Of a stretch of DNA of 33,259 nt, positions 15,300 to 24,180 are shown one piece after another (position 1 is the stretch's first letter; each line of letters starts with the position of its first letter). Source of the stretch: Hyphomicrobiales bacterium (GTDB lineage Bacteria; Pseudomonadota; Alphaproteobacteria; Rhizobiales; JACESI01); the NCBI GenBank assembly GCA_039973685.1, contig JBDWKL010000021.1:70004-103262 (forward strand), given 5' to 3'. The notes beneath the pieces are model-generated. The model searched no databases. It had not been told where the DNA came from and worked only from the letters and a program-made list of their open reading frames with translations. A program made the translations under genes and the position numbers.

Positions 15300-15449
15300 A
15301 GGCTCAAACTTTGCTTGATGGGTATTTAAGCGCAATATAGAGCTATTCTAAACAACCGCCAGTGCTTTCACACGCAAGAGTGCTTATTTTAGGTGCGCCG
15401 CGCCATATTCTGAGACAACTTTATTTGAAAAAACGCAAACCGCTCGAAT

Positions 15450-16532
15450 TTAGCCCTGAAAAGAGGCCGCTAAAAGCGTAGCACCAAGCAAAAACACTAA
15501 ACTAGCACCAAGTAATTCGACAGACTTAAACATCCAGCCAGATGAACCGCTAATGGTGAGATAGCGTGTTGCAAGCCCTTTAGCCCACAGCGCAATCGTC
15601 GCCAAAGTTGTCACTGTAATCGCTGTTCCAAGCGCCATCGCAAAGGTAGATGCGACACCAACCAAGAACAAACCTTGAGCGGACGCGAACACCAAAACAA
15701 TCAAAGCGCCAGAACAAGGTCGCAAGCCAACAGACACAATGGCTGCCCAAGCAGAGCGCAAGGATAATGGGGCTTGCATGGTGCTCGGATCAACCGCATG
15801 ACCGCCACAACCACATTCATGATCGTGGTCGTGATGATGGTCGTGGCCATGGTGATCATGATTATGACTGTGTGCATGATCATGGTGATGATGGGCATGT
15901 GCTTCATGGTGGTGACAATCATCTTCATGGACAATCGGCCCAACATTGGTGACCAGTACCGTTTTCGACTTCAAATACGGCTGCACCCCTTTTTGCCACA
16001 ACAGATAAACACCAAGTAGTGCGATGAGCGCATAACTTGCGCGTTCAAACCAATGGGTTGCCTCAGTGATCGCAAAACTCGTCAGGTTGAATACAAAGAC
16101 AGCTGCGCCAATAAGCACAACCGCCACAAGCCCCTGCATAAAAGCCGCAAGGAATGAGATGATCATGCCTCGCTTAGCGCTCTGTTCATTGGCCAGCACA
16201 TAAGAAGAGATCACCACCTTGCCGTGACCGGGACCGGCTGCGTGAAATATGCCGTATAAAAAACTGAAACCCATCAGCAACCAAACGGCACTACCGTCTT
16301 CTTTGGCATCTTTCACAATACCAGTTAGCCTCTTATAAAAAGCAGCCTGCTGCTCATAGACCCAGCTTAAATTCTCGCGAAGGAACCCACCGCCCACTGG
16401 CGTTGGTGCCTGCGGTGCGGTTACACCGAAGGGAGATTTTTGTTGCGCGATGCCGCCTTCATTGAGACTGAAGAACAAAAATAATGTAAGGCAAACGAGC
16501 GTAAGGCTATAAACAAAACGATTTGATATCAT
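15450..16532 (-). CDS. NicO-family Ni/Co (or Zn) transporter with His-rich loop
   Basis: A 360-residue polytopic inner-membrane metal transporter. The NicO signature HAAGPGHGKVVISSY at about 97-111 and GLRPCSGALIVLVFAS near 260 are the metal-path motifs. Between them, at about 202-245, is a cytoplasmic or periplasmic loop with 22 histidines plus Cys and Asp, a metal-buffering segment. A signal-like first helix (VYSLTLVCLTLFLFFSL) precedes. The ATG overlaps the upstream DUF1007 stop as ATGA, showing translational coupling; a TTG 12 bp earlier is possible. NicO proteins include RcnA-type exporters and importers, so direction and metal (Ni, Co or Zn) are not certain. Partner is the DUF1007 protein. 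Confidence 0.88.
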   Translation of the reverse strand: MISNRFVYSLTLVCLTLFLFFSLNEGGIAQQKSPFGVTAPQAPTPVGGGFLRENLSWVYEQQAAFYKRLTGIVKDAKEDGSAVWLLMGFSFLYGIFHAAGPGHGKVVISSYVLANEQSAKRGMIISFLAAFMQGLVAVVLIGAAVFVFNLTSFAITEATHWFERASYALIALLGVYLLWQKGVQPYLKSKTVLVTNVGPIVHEDDCHHHEAHAHHHHDHAHSHNHDHHGHDHHHDHDHECGCGGHAVDPSTMQAPLSLRSAWAAIVSVGLRPCSGALIVLVFASAQGLFLVGVASTFAMALGTAITVTTLATIALWAKGLATRYLTISGSSGWMFKSVELLGASLVFLLGATLLAASFQG

Positions 16533-17209
16533 GAGGTTGGGCAATTAACTCTGATTGTGTTGGAAAGTTCGCCTTCTTGCCAATCGAAATTTTCTGGCAC
16601 AGATTCATCTGGACCAATTTCTGACAAAAGTTGGCTTTTAATTGGATCAATTTCTAGTGGTCGCGTCAAATCCGCCGAGCAATCTGATGCTTCGTCATTA
16701 GGGCCGAAAAGTGCGACTGCTTTTTCTTTTTCAAATTCCACCGCCACAAAAAATGTTGCATCAAACACTTCAATGGTGAGGTCCTTGAAACCAGTTTTTG
16801 GGTCAGGCTTTACAGGTTCAGCCATTGGCAAGGTATAAAACAAGGTCAGCAAACCTTCTTCGTACTCAAGCCAATAATCTTTCGGCTTGCCATACTTCGG
16901 GTCCGCAGCGCCCATTTGAACAAAAGTAAAATATTCAAAGTCAGCAACAGATTCGACATTAACCTGCGCAAGTTCGGCAAGTTCCTCGCGGCTATATTTA
17001 CCGTCACCATTCACGTCCAAGCCTTGGGTTGCAAAAGCGGCAAAGCCCTCGTCAAATTCCCATTTGTGGCGGATGGCAGTAAAATTGTTATTCGCGTCAA
17101 AAATCAGATCAGCTTTGGCTTTAATCCAAACATGCGGGTGAGCTGCGGCAGAATGAATGCCCGCAGCGATTAAAGCTAACAACATGATCGAACGAAACAA
17201 ATTCAGCAT
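16529..17209 (-). CDS. DUF1007 periplasmic protein (metal-associated)
   Basis: A 226-residue exported protein of the DUF1007 family. The signal peptide MLNLFRSIMLLALIAAGIHS ends at AAA, leaving HPHVWI at or near the mature N-terminus; this His-x-His motif is conserved in the family and suits metal binding. An EF-hand-like DVNGDGKYSREEL loop is at about 64-76. DUF1007 genes commonly sit next to NicO transporters, exactly as here (ATGA overlap), so it is probably a periplasmic metal-delivery partner. Its start overlaps the end of the LysR gene by 7 bp. The site near the start has GAGG. The metal is not known. Confidence 0.87.
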   Translation of the reverse strand: MLNLFRSIMLLALIAAGIHSAAAHPHVWIKAKADLIFDANNNFTAIRHKWEFDEGFAAFATQGLDVNGDGKYSREELAELAQVNVESVADFEYFTFVQMGAADPKYGKPKDYWLEYEEGLLTLFYTLPMAEPVKPDPKTGFKDLTIEVFDATFFVAVEFEKEKAVALFGPNDEASDCSADLTRPLEIDPIKSQLLSEIGPDESVPENFDWQEGELSNTIRVNCPTS

Positions 17210-18108
17210 CCCAGCTTTACCTCATTATGCGCGAACCAATCCGCGATAAAATCAACGAACACGCGCGTCTTGTTTGGTAGGTGACGACGATGGGGATAGA
17301 CCACGTGTACCGTGCGATCTTCCTCCACAAATCCTTCTAAAACCTCAACAAGATGCCCTTTTTCCAAATCACTGTTGATAAATATACGCGGAATTCGGGC
17401 AAAACCAAGACCAGCGAGTGCAGCAGCGCGCACCGCATTGGGTGAATTGATCTCTATACGGCTTTTAACCGACACGTTTATTTTTTCACCGTCATCCAAA
17501 AACGACCATGTATTGCGCGGCCTCATATTGAAATCAATAATGCAGGGCTTATCGCTAAGATCTTGAGGAACCTGTGGTTTTCCGTGCGCAGCCAAGACAT
17601 CTGGAGCAGCACAGGTGATCACTTGAAAGGTACCAATCTTGCGGGCAATGAGGCTTGAATCTTCCAAGTTGGCAACGCGAATGGCCACATCAAAACCATC
17701 CTCAACTAAGTTTACAAATCGATCATCCAGCGACACAGATAATTCCACATCTGGATAAGCTTTAGCAAACTCAACCAGCGCATTCCCCACAGAACCATCA
17801 CCCATCGTGCGCGGTAGGCTCACTTTTAATCGTCCACGTGGAGCAGCGTTGGTGTCTTGCACCTGCACCATCAAATCATCGATACGACCCAAAATATCTT
17901 GTGAATCGCGATAATAATGCTCACCCGCCTCCGTCAATGAGATCTGCCGCGTCGTCCGGTTTAACAAACGCACGCCAAGCTCATCTTCAAGCTCACTCAC
18001 ATATTTCGAGACAAGCGCTTTCGAGCGCCCAGCCGTTTTGGCAGCCGCCGTAAATCCACCAGCATCGGCCACCTGCAAAAACGTCCGCATTCGGGTTAAA
18101 GTGTCCAT
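17203..18108 (-). CDS. LysR-family transcriptional regulator
   Basis: A 301-residue regulator: an N-terminal winged helix (about 1-60; FLQVADAGGFTAAAKTAGRSKALVSKYVSELEDELG) and a periplasmic-binding-protein-like effector domain (about 90-295). The ATG at 18108 has AAAGG eight bases upstream, just inside the amidase stop region. It lies in the middle of a minus-strand run: amidase immediately upstream (4-bp gap) and DUF1007 immediately downstream (7-bp overlap). LysR regulators are usually divergent from targets, so its place inside the run is unusual. Targets could be the amidase/creatininase genes or the metal genes. Closest-looking group is the AaeR/DsdC-like subgroup, but I cannot be specific. 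Confidence 0.9.
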   Translation of the reverse strand: MDTLTRMRTFLQVADAGGFTAAAKTAGRSKALVSKYVSELEDELGVRLLNRTTRQISLTEAGEHYYRDSQDILGRIDDLMVQVQDTNAAPRGRLKVSLPRTMGDGSVGNALVEFAKAYPDVELSVSLDDRFVNLVEDGFDVAIRVANLEDSSLIARKIGTFQVITCAAPDVLAAHGKPQVPQDLSDKPCIIDFNMRPRNTWSFLDDGEKINVSVKSRIEINSPNAVRAAALAGLGFARIPRIFINSDLEKGHLVEVLEGFVEEDRTVHVVYPHRRHLPNKTRVFVDFIADWFAHNEVKLGC

Positions 18109-18111
18109 CAA

Positions 18112-19293
18112 CTAACCTTTAAAAGACGCGAACATCTCAAGCGCGACTTGTGTGAGCTGCCTGTCTGTCCCACGCGGTCCAATCAAACTAAGCCCCATCG
18201 GCGCATCGTGAAGGGTTGCCATTGGCAATGTGATTTGCGGCAAACCTGTGAGGCCTGACGTGCAAAGCAACATCAAGGCGCGGTTTCTGAAACTATCCAG
18301 TGTTGAAAAATCAATCTTCTTCAAAGGCGCAACGCTTGGCACGGTTGGTAAAACCAACACACCATCATCACCAAGCAGTTCTTCCACATGACGTGTGATA
18401 GCCGCCCGTTCCGCTGTTCCCTGATTAAATTCTTCGGTGGTGATTTTCGATGAATAATCAAAACGCTCCCGCACACCAGGACCAAGTTCAGGATTACACT
18501 TTGTAATCCAATCACCATGCGCCTGCCATGCCTCATAGGCTTGGCACCGACGGAAGGTCCAATACCAGCTCTCCATATCACCACCAGCAAGCGACACATC
18601 ATCTGTGCTAGCAAATTCAGTTACATGATTGATTGCGGGATCAAGCGCACGAGCTTCATCAATGCCCATTAAAAGGGTGAGGCAATCTTCTGCAACAAGC
18701 ACCCGTTTGGGTTTAAAGGTTGGTTCATCACCATCAAGCATGACATCGCTCACACGTTGATAGAGCTCCGCATTGGGTGTGAACCACCCAAAGGTATCGA
18801 AGCTCTCAGCAAGCGGCATGGTGTTTTCAAGCGAAAGACGGCCATGAGTAGCGCGAAGGCCAATTAGCCCGCAATAGCTGGCAGGCGCCCGCACAGAACC
18901 GCCCGTATCTGACCCTGTTGCAATATCAACCAAACCACCTGCAACAGCAGCAATAGAACCGCTAGACGATCCACCTGTGAGGCGATCAGGGGCTGCAGAA
19001 TTTATCGGCTGCGGATAATGGACATTGTCACCGTTGAGGCTGAAGGCGAGTTCTTCGGTGGTCGTCTTACCAACAAAGCGAGCGCCTGCGTCCAATAGCT
19101 TTTGAACCGAAGGGGCCGTCTTCAACGCAGGCTCTGCTTCAGCCATTTTAACCGGCGACCCACACCCTGTTTTATATCCGGCGACATCATAGATGTCTTT
19201 GACCGCAAGGGTTAGTCCAGCAAGCGGGCCACTTTCAGCATTAGCAACAGGAACGTCGGGATGATCCATGAAGGCATTGACGTGATCTTTCAT
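18112..19293 (-). CDS. Amidase-signature-family hydrolase (AMI1-like)
   Basis: A 393-residue cytoplasmic amide hydrolase. The Ser-cisSer-Lys triad is intact: Lys32 (AVKDIYDVAGY), Ser109 in GGSSSGS, and nucleophile Ser133 in GSDTGGSVRAPASY. The overall sequence resembles plant AMI1/indole-acetamide hydrolase-type enzymes. It follows the creatininase-family gene by 21 bp, with AGGAG seven bases before the start, and precedes the LysR gene by 3 bp, so it is in one transcript. With creatininase-type, 8-oxoguanine deaminase and molybdenum hydroxylase neighbours, a role in breaking down ureides or amides from N-heterocycles is plausible. Real substrate unknown. Confidence 0.9.
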   Translation of the reverse strand: MKDHVNAFMDHPDVPVANAESGPLAGLTLAVKDIYDVAGYKTGCGSPVKMAEAEPALKTAPSVQKLLDAGARFVGKTTTEELAFSLNGDNVHYPQPINSAAPDRLTGGSSSGSIAAVAGGLVDIATGSDTGGSVRAPASYCGLIGLRATHGRLSLENTMPLAESFDTFGWFTPNAELYQRVSDVMLDGDEPTFKPKRVLVAEDCLTLLMGIDEARALDPAINHVTEFASTDDVSLAGGDMESWYWTFRRCQAYEAWQAHGDWITKCNPELGPGVRERFDYSSKITTEEFNQGTAERAAITRHVEELLGDDGVLVLPTVPSVAPLKKIDFSTLDSFRNRALMLLCTSGLTGLPQITLPMATLHDAPMGLSLIGPRGTDRQLTQVALEMFASFKG

Positions 19294-19314
19294 CTTAAAA
19301 CTCCTGTTAGGCCC

Positions 19315-20121
19315 TCAACCTTGGTCCTTCCAAAGTCGGGACACATTGAACCGATTAACATCATCACATAGGGCGACAAAACCCGCTGCTTGATGGGCGA
19401 TCAGCTTGTCGCCTTTTTGCGAGGTTGCAATCGACGCATCGCCGACCGTTCCTTCAACATTCAAGTCTTGCGCTTTCCAGCCAAACGAAACCGGACCATG
19501 TGCTCGCAAGTAGGAAAACTCTTCCATCAAATCAAGTTGTGAAGAATGAAAATCTTTCGCTTCATCCATATCAACAAGATCAGGCCGCAAGGCAAGCATC
19601 AATGAGGTTTCAATGTCGCCGCCATGAATGCCATAGGTTTTTTCATGGTCTGAGAACAGACCGTCAGGCTCTCCAAACTTCGTCCAGCTCGTCGCCACCA
19701 CCAACATGTCAAAGCGCACGCGTAACTCTACAGCAACAATATCAATCAAAGCAGCATTGCCGCCGTGAGAATTGATGATGATCATTTTTTGAATGCCCGC
19801 GCGATGCAAGCTCTCACCAATTTCGATCCAAGCTTTAATGGCCGTTTGCCAATCAAACGTCAGCGTACCGGTTGAGGAAATATGCTCATTTGATTTGCCG
19901 ATCGTCTGCGTGGGCAAAACAGTGACGGGCAACTCGCTTGGCATCACGTTAAGGGCCGCATCAATCAACCCTTCGCCAATCACCGTGTCTGTGCCGAGCG
20001 GCAGGTGCGGTCCATGCTGTTCAATCGCTGCCACTGGCAAAACGGCAATCCAACTGGAGACATCCGACACGGCGAAGTCACCTGTCTTCATATCCTGCCA
20101 TCTTCGCTTTGGTCGCGGCAT
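19315..20121 (-). CDS. Creatininase-family amidohydrolase
   Basis: A 268-residue metal-dependent cyclic-amide hydrolase of the creatininase superfamily (members include creatinine amidohydrolase, MftE and formamide hydrolase FAPy deformylase). The metal-binding EQHGPHLPLGTD (about 35-46), INSHGGN and the GIHGGDIETSLML motif are present. The start at 20121 has AAAGGTG six bases upstream; a longer ATG at 20157 has a poor site. It is first in the creatininase-amidase-LysR-DUF1007-NicO run. The true substrate is unclear: creatinine is one choice, a purine ring-opening product (formamidopyrimidine) is another that fits the neighbouring 8-oxoguanine deaminase. Confidence 0.87.
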   Translation of the reverse strand: MPRPKRRWQDMKTGDFAVSDVSSWIAVLPVAAIEQHGPHLPLGTDTVIGEGLIDAALNVMPSELPVTVLPTQTIGKSNEHISSTGTLTFDWQTAIKAWIEIGESLHRAGIQKMIIINSHGGNAALIDIVAVELRVRFDMLVVATSWTKFGEPDGLFSDHEKTYGIHGGDIETSLMLALRPDLVDMDEAKDFHSSQLDLMEEFSYLRAHGPVSFGWKAQDLNVEGTVGDASIATSQKGDKLIAHQAAGFVALCDDVNRFNVSRLWKDQG

Positions 20122-20254
20122 AGAGCACCTTTTCAAAAAGTCAGCCTTCACCCCCATGATCTAACAGATGCGGGGATAAATACAAATTTGCAACCGCTGC
20201 TTCTCAATACCCCAAACTCAACGGCATTCATGTTACAGTTGGGGAGTAAAAACA

Positions 20255-20494
20255 TTGGATAAAATTTTAAGACGCGGCGACAATGGTGAGAGTGTTCGAG
20301 AACTTCAAGAACGCTTAAAGCGTGAATACATTCCAATTAAACCAGACGGCAATTTTGGGCCTGCGACAGAACTCGCGGTCAAAATTTATCAACTTGGCCA
20401 ACAAATCGACGCTGACGGCGTTGTCGGCTCCAAAACATGGAACCGATTTGATGATAGCAACGGCTACAAACTTCTGGCTACAAGGTATCGATAA
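20255..20494 (+). CDS. Peptidoglycan-binding-domain micro-protein (TTG start)
   Basis: A 79-residue protein made almost only of a PG_binding_1 fold: LRRGDNGESVRELQERLK, PDGNFGPATELAVKIYQ, DADGVVGSKTWNRF. It has no signal peptide or membrane segment. It starts at TTG 20255 with GGGGAG at 20241-20246, an eight-base gap; no ATG in frame exists. Its last 17 bp overlap the end of the deaminase gene on the other strand. It diverges from the creatininase gene. A stand-alone domain without export signal is odd; it may bind a non-peptidoglycan partner or be a remnant of a longer gene. Confidence 0.68.
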   Translation: MDKILRRGDNGESVRELQERLKREYIPIKPDGNFGPATELAVKIYQLGQQIDADGVVGSKTWNRFDDSNGYKLLATRYR

Positions 20495-21815
20495 ATTGCT
20501 TGGCGGCCTCACCGTGTTCTGCGCGTAGACGTGCAACATCAACACCAACGGGCATGCCATCTTCCACGGTCCACTTGCCAGCAACCATCACACGGTCTGC
20601 TGAATGGGCGCCGCATAATACAAGCGCTGCAAGTGGATCGTGAGCACCAGAAAAGCGCAACTCATCAAGCGTGTAAAACGCAAGGTCAGCCTGTTTGCCA
20701 ACCGCGATCTTACCAATATCAGTGCGGTTCAAACAGGCAGCAGATCCTTCTGTCGCCCAGCGATAAGCATCCAAATGCGTCACGCTTTCTGCATCATATG
20801 TCAGGCGGTTGATCATCAAGGCGTGGCGTAAGCTTTCCATCAAATTGGAATTATCGTTAGACGCTGATCCGTCTACACCAAGCCCAACGCGCACACCTGC
20901 TTTTTCCATCTCTTGGGTCCGGCATTGACCAGAGGCAAGCGTCATGTTCGAACTTGGGCAATGGCACACGCCAACTTTTGCTTTGCCAAGCCGCTTAATT
21001 TCATCATCATTGAAATGAATACCGTGGGCCAGCCAAACCCGCTCGTTCATCCAGCCCACATCTTCCAAATAGTCGACGGGGCGGTGGCCATATTTTTCAA
21101 GACAGAAAGCATCTTCATCATAGGTTTCACCCAGATGGGTATGGCAGCAGCAATCATATTTATGCGCCAAATTCATGCTTTCAACCATCAAGTCCTTGGT
21201 GTTGGTGAAGGGAGAACACGGCGCAAGGGCCACTTGCAACATCGCGCCGTCAGAGCGGTCATGGTACTTTTGCAGCACCCGCTCGCTGTCTGCCAAAATT
21301 GTATCCGTATCTTGAACAGCCCCATCAGGCGGCAAGCCACCATCCTTCTCGCTCAGGTTCATCGAACCACGGGTAAGCGTCATGCGGATGCCAAGTTTCG
21401 CTGCTTCTTCCGCCTGCACATCCATCGCATCTTCAATGCCAGCGGGATAAAGATAATGGTGATCTGACGCACATGTGGCGCCCGACATCATCAGTTCGGT
21501 CAAAGCAAGCCGTGTTGCAAGGCGGAACGATTCTGGATTTACATTGCGGGTCCAAATTGGATAGAGCGACACCAACCAAGGAAACAGCTCTTTGTTGATT
21601 GCGCTTGGATGGGCACGGGTCATGGTTTGGAAAAAATGGTGATGGGTATTGATCAAGCCCGGTATCACCACATGGCGTGAGGCGTCCATTACTTGATCAA
21701 CTTCAGGTGTGACACCAGACGCCACGAGTTCAACAATGCGGCTACCTTCAACGACGATACCGTCTTGTGCATCATCAGCCAAAATCGCCAGCGGTTGTTT
21801 AATCCAAGTTCTCAT
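20478..21815 (-). CDS. 8-oxoguanine deaminase (amidohydrolase family)
   Basis: A 445-residue Zn-dependent amidohydrolase that most resembles the Pa0142-type 8-oxoguanine deaminases (EC 3.5.4.32), which turn 8-oxoguanine into uric acid. Metal ligands are visible: LINTHHHFFQT (HxH motif region), CCHTHLGET, WLAHGIH and the aspartate in LGVDGSASND. The N-terminal MRTWIKQPLAI and the ELFPWLVSLYPIW segment are family hallmarks. Start ATG 21815 has GGGA before it; a TTG one codon earlier is unlikely. It follows the molybdenum hydroxylase by 56 bp on the same strand. Related s-triazine or cytosine-type deaminases are less likely. Substrate is inferred from sequence memory. Confidence 0.85.
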   Translation of the reverse strand: MRTWIKQPLAILADDAQDGIVVEGSRIVELVASGVTPEVDQVMDASRHVVIPGLINTHHHFFQTMTRAHPSAINKELFPWLVSLYPIWTRNVNPESFRLATRLALTELMMSGATCASDHHYLYPAGIEDAMDVQAEEAAKLGIRMTLTRGSMNLSEKDGGLPPDGAVQDTDTILADSERVLQKYHDRSDGAMLQVALAPCSPFTNTKDLMVESMNLAHKYDCCCHTHLGETYDEDAFCLEKYGHRPVDYLEDVGWMNERVWLAHGIHFNDDEIKRLGKAKVGVCHCPSSNMTLASGQCRTQEMEKAGVRVGLGVDGSASNDNSNLMESLRHALMINRLTYDAESVTHLDAYRWATEGSAACLNRTDIGKIAVGKQADLAFYTLDELRFSGAHDPLAALVLCGAHSADRVMVAGKWTVEDGMPVGVDVARLRAEHGEAAKQFIDTL

Positions 21816-21871
21816 CAACTATCCCAAACTTTCAATGCTAAATTTTGCTGCAAGCTCTTGGCAATTTCACC

Positions 21872-24178
21872 TTAAACGGTGACAAAGTCTACGCTTTTTC
21901 CAAGAGGTAAAACTCTTTCGCGTTTTCCAAGCAAATCATAAACCGCATTAGCAAGAGCCGGCATGGAAGGCGGCACACCTGGTTCACCGACACCGCCAAT
22001 ATGGCCAGTTGATTGCAAGATTTTCACTTCCACTGGCGGTGCATTACCGATGCGGAGCGCGTCATATTCGTCAAAATTACCTTCAACCACTTCGCCGTCT
22101 TCAAAGGTAATGTCGCCATAAATCGCGGCACTCAAGCCATATAAAATGGCGGATGTCACCTGCGCCTCAATGATGCTTGGATCAAACGCGGTGCCCACAT
22201 CAATCGCACACCAAACTTTGTCGATTTTGACACCGTCTTCTGTCTGGCTCACATCAATAATCTGCGCCGTTGGAGAACCAAAGGAATAACAAAACGCAAC
22301 ACCGCGCCCAAAGCCATCACCCCGACCACGGCCCGCACCTGTTGGCGCACCCCAGCCTGCAATATCGCCGACCGCACGCAATGTATCAAAAGAAGATTTA
22401 TCAACGTCTTGCATAAGTTTCAGGCGCATCGCCAATGGGTCTAACCGTTTCGCAGCAGCCAACTCATCAAGGAAGCTTTCAAGGAAAAAGGAATTATAAG
22501 AATTACCAACCGAGCGCCAAGAACCAACGGGCACATCCACCTCAGATAAATAACCGTTCACTTGGAAATTGGGAATGCCGTAAGGCTGATCGAAAGCTCC
22601 TTCAACCAACAACTTATCTGGACCTGGCGGTGCAATACCCAACACCCGTTTTGCTTGGCTTCGATAAACAGACGGCGCGGCAATATCGAGTTTCAACGCG
22701 CTCGGTCCATCCTCGCTAACCAGACCCTTCATGCGGGCGAGGCTTGCTGGACGATAAAAATCATGGCGGACATCTTCTTCCCGTGTCCATGTCATCTTGA
22801 TGGCACGCCCTGGCATGGCCTTAGCCAATTTTGCGGCTTGCACAGCGCTGTCATATTCTGGCTTACGTCCAAAACCACCACCAAGATAGGGCGTGTGAAC
22901 GCGAACGTTTTCAATGCTCAAGCCAACAGCTTTTGCCACGTGTTCTTGAATAACTGTTGGGGCTTGGTTTCCAACCCATACATCAAGCTCACCGTCTTTG
23001 AGTAAAGCAGTCGCATTCATCGGCTCCATAGGAGTATGGGCGAGATAAGGAACGCGGTAGCTTGCTTCAATCACATCTGGTGCAGCAGCTAATGCCTCAT
23101 CAATAGTGCCATCATTGCGTAGAACCGAATTAGGCTTCGCATCAAATGCTTTTTCAATCTCGGCATAAATGCCATCATTGTCCGAAGGGTAAGGCGCATC
23201 GCCCCACTCAATTTCTACCGCTTCGGCTGCTTGGAAGGCGGTCCATGTATTGTCAGCTATGACGCCAATCCCGTCCCATAAATCGACGATTTTCTCAACG
23301 CCCTTCATCGCCGCTGCTTTTGACCCATCGAAGGATAACATCTTGCCGCCGAGCTTTGGATTGATCCGCACGGTTGCAAACAGCATGTCATCTTGTTTGA
23401 CATCAATGCCGAATTCAGCTGTTCCCGTAACTTTGCCAACCATATCTTTGCGCGGCATGGCTTTGCCGAGATAGCGCCACTGGGATGGATCTTTCAAAGG
23501 CGGATTTTGCTCAACCTTTATCGCGGATGCATCAAGCGCTAAATCTTGATATTTAAGCCTGCTGCCATTGGGCGCGATCACTTCCCCATTGCTGGTTTTA
23601 AGTTCGCTTGCAGGCACATCAAATTCATAGGCTGCAGCTTCCATGATGGCGAGACGGGCCGCCGCACCTGCTTGCCGCATTTTCATAAAGCCATCACGAG
23701 TGGTCGTCGAACCACCCGTAATTTGTTGGCCCAAAATTTTACTCGCAACATCCGTTGCGCCTGAAACAACATTCTTCACCGCGCTTTGCGAATATTCAGC
23801 AAACGGAAGACCGAGTTTCAAAACTTCTTCATTGTAATAGGTGGAACTGGCTGGCCCGTGGATCACCTCAACATCATCCCAAGCAACATCCAATTCTTCA
23901 GCCACCATCGCCGCCAACGTGGTGTGAACGCCCTGCCCCATTTCAGCGCGCGGGGCGATAACTTTGACGCCCGCAGCCGTTATGAACAAATATGGATTAA
24001 GCGTGATTTCATCATCTGAATCGTGAAGCGGATTTTTAAGCGGCTTCTTATAGTGATAAGCGCCGAAGGCCACGCCACCTGCAACGGCCATTGATCCAAG
24101 CATAAAGACACGGCGCGTTAGGCTGCGTTTCTTTTTCGGCTTTTGATCTTCAACGTCCTTAGTATCCTGCTTCGCCAT
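21872..24178 (-). CDS. Molybdenum hydroxylase large subunit (IorB-like), Tat-exported
   Basis: A 768-residue molybdopterin-binding subunit of the xanthine dehydrogenase family, closest in layout to isoquinoline 1-oxidoreductase beta (IorB). A Tat signal (LTRRVFMLGS at about 20-30, then a hydrophobic stretch) suggests export to the periplasm. Mo-domain landmarks are APRAEMGQGVHT, YLGGGFGRK and, near the end, VGEPGVPP with the catalytic glutamate. The start is ATG 24178; a GTG at 24184 overlaps the upstream stop as GTGA. It is coupled with the 2Fe-2S subunit gene. No XdhC-type insertion factor or cytochrome partner is visible here. Substrate may be a purine or other N-heterocycle, or an aldehyde; not decidable. 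Confidence 0.9.
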   Translation of the reverse strand: MAKQDTKDVEDQKPKKKRSLTRRVFMLGSMAVAGGVAFGAYHYKKPLKNPLHDSDDEITLNPYLFITAAGVKVIAPRAEMGQGVHTTLAAMVAEELDVAWDDVEVIHGPASSTYYNEEVLKLGLPFAEYSQSAVKNVVSGATDVASKILGQQITGGSTTTRDGFMKMRQAGAAARLAIMEAAAYEFDVPASELKTSNGEVIAPNGSRLKYQDLALDASAIKVEQNPPLKDPSQWRYLGKAMPRKDMVGKVTGTAEFGIDVKQDDMLFATVRINPKLGGKMLSFDGSKAAAMKGVEKIVDLWDGIGVIADNTWTAFQAAEAVEIEWGDAPYPSDNDGIYAEIEKAFDAKPNSVLRNDGTIDEALAAAPDVIEASYRVPYLAHTPMEPMNATALLKDGELDVWVGNQAPTVIQEHVAKAVGLSIENVRVHTPYLGGGFGRKPEYDSAVQAAKLAKAMPGRAIKMTWTREEDVRHDFYRPASLARMKGLVSEDGPSALKLDIAAPSVYRSQAKRVLGIAPPGPDKLLVEGAFDQPYGIPNFQVNGYLSEVDVPVGSWRSVGNSYNSFFLESFLDELAAAKRLDPLAMRLKLMQDVDKSSFDTLRAVGDIAGWGAPTGAGRGRGDGFGRGVAFCYSFGSPTAQIIDVSQTEDGVKIDKVWCAIDVGTAFDPSIIEAQVTSAILYGLSAAIYGDITFEDGEVVEGNFDEYDALRIGNAPPVEVKILQSTGHIGGVGEPGVPPSMPALANAVYDLLGKRERVLPLGKSVDFVTV

Positions 24179-24180
24179 AA

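Noticed and set aside
15774-15952. GAT/CAT-rich low-complexity DNA that looks like a tandem repeat
   Set aside because: It encodes the His/Asp-rich loop of the NicO transporter; no regular DNA period is visible, so it is protein-driven.
20913-21467. Plus-strand frame of 184 codons
   Set aside because: It is antisense to the 8-oxoguanine deaminase, whose metal-binding motifs are intact in the other strand.
22562-23005. Plus-strand frame of 147 codons
   Set aside because: Antisense of the molybdenum hydroxylase large subunit; no ribosome site or domain.
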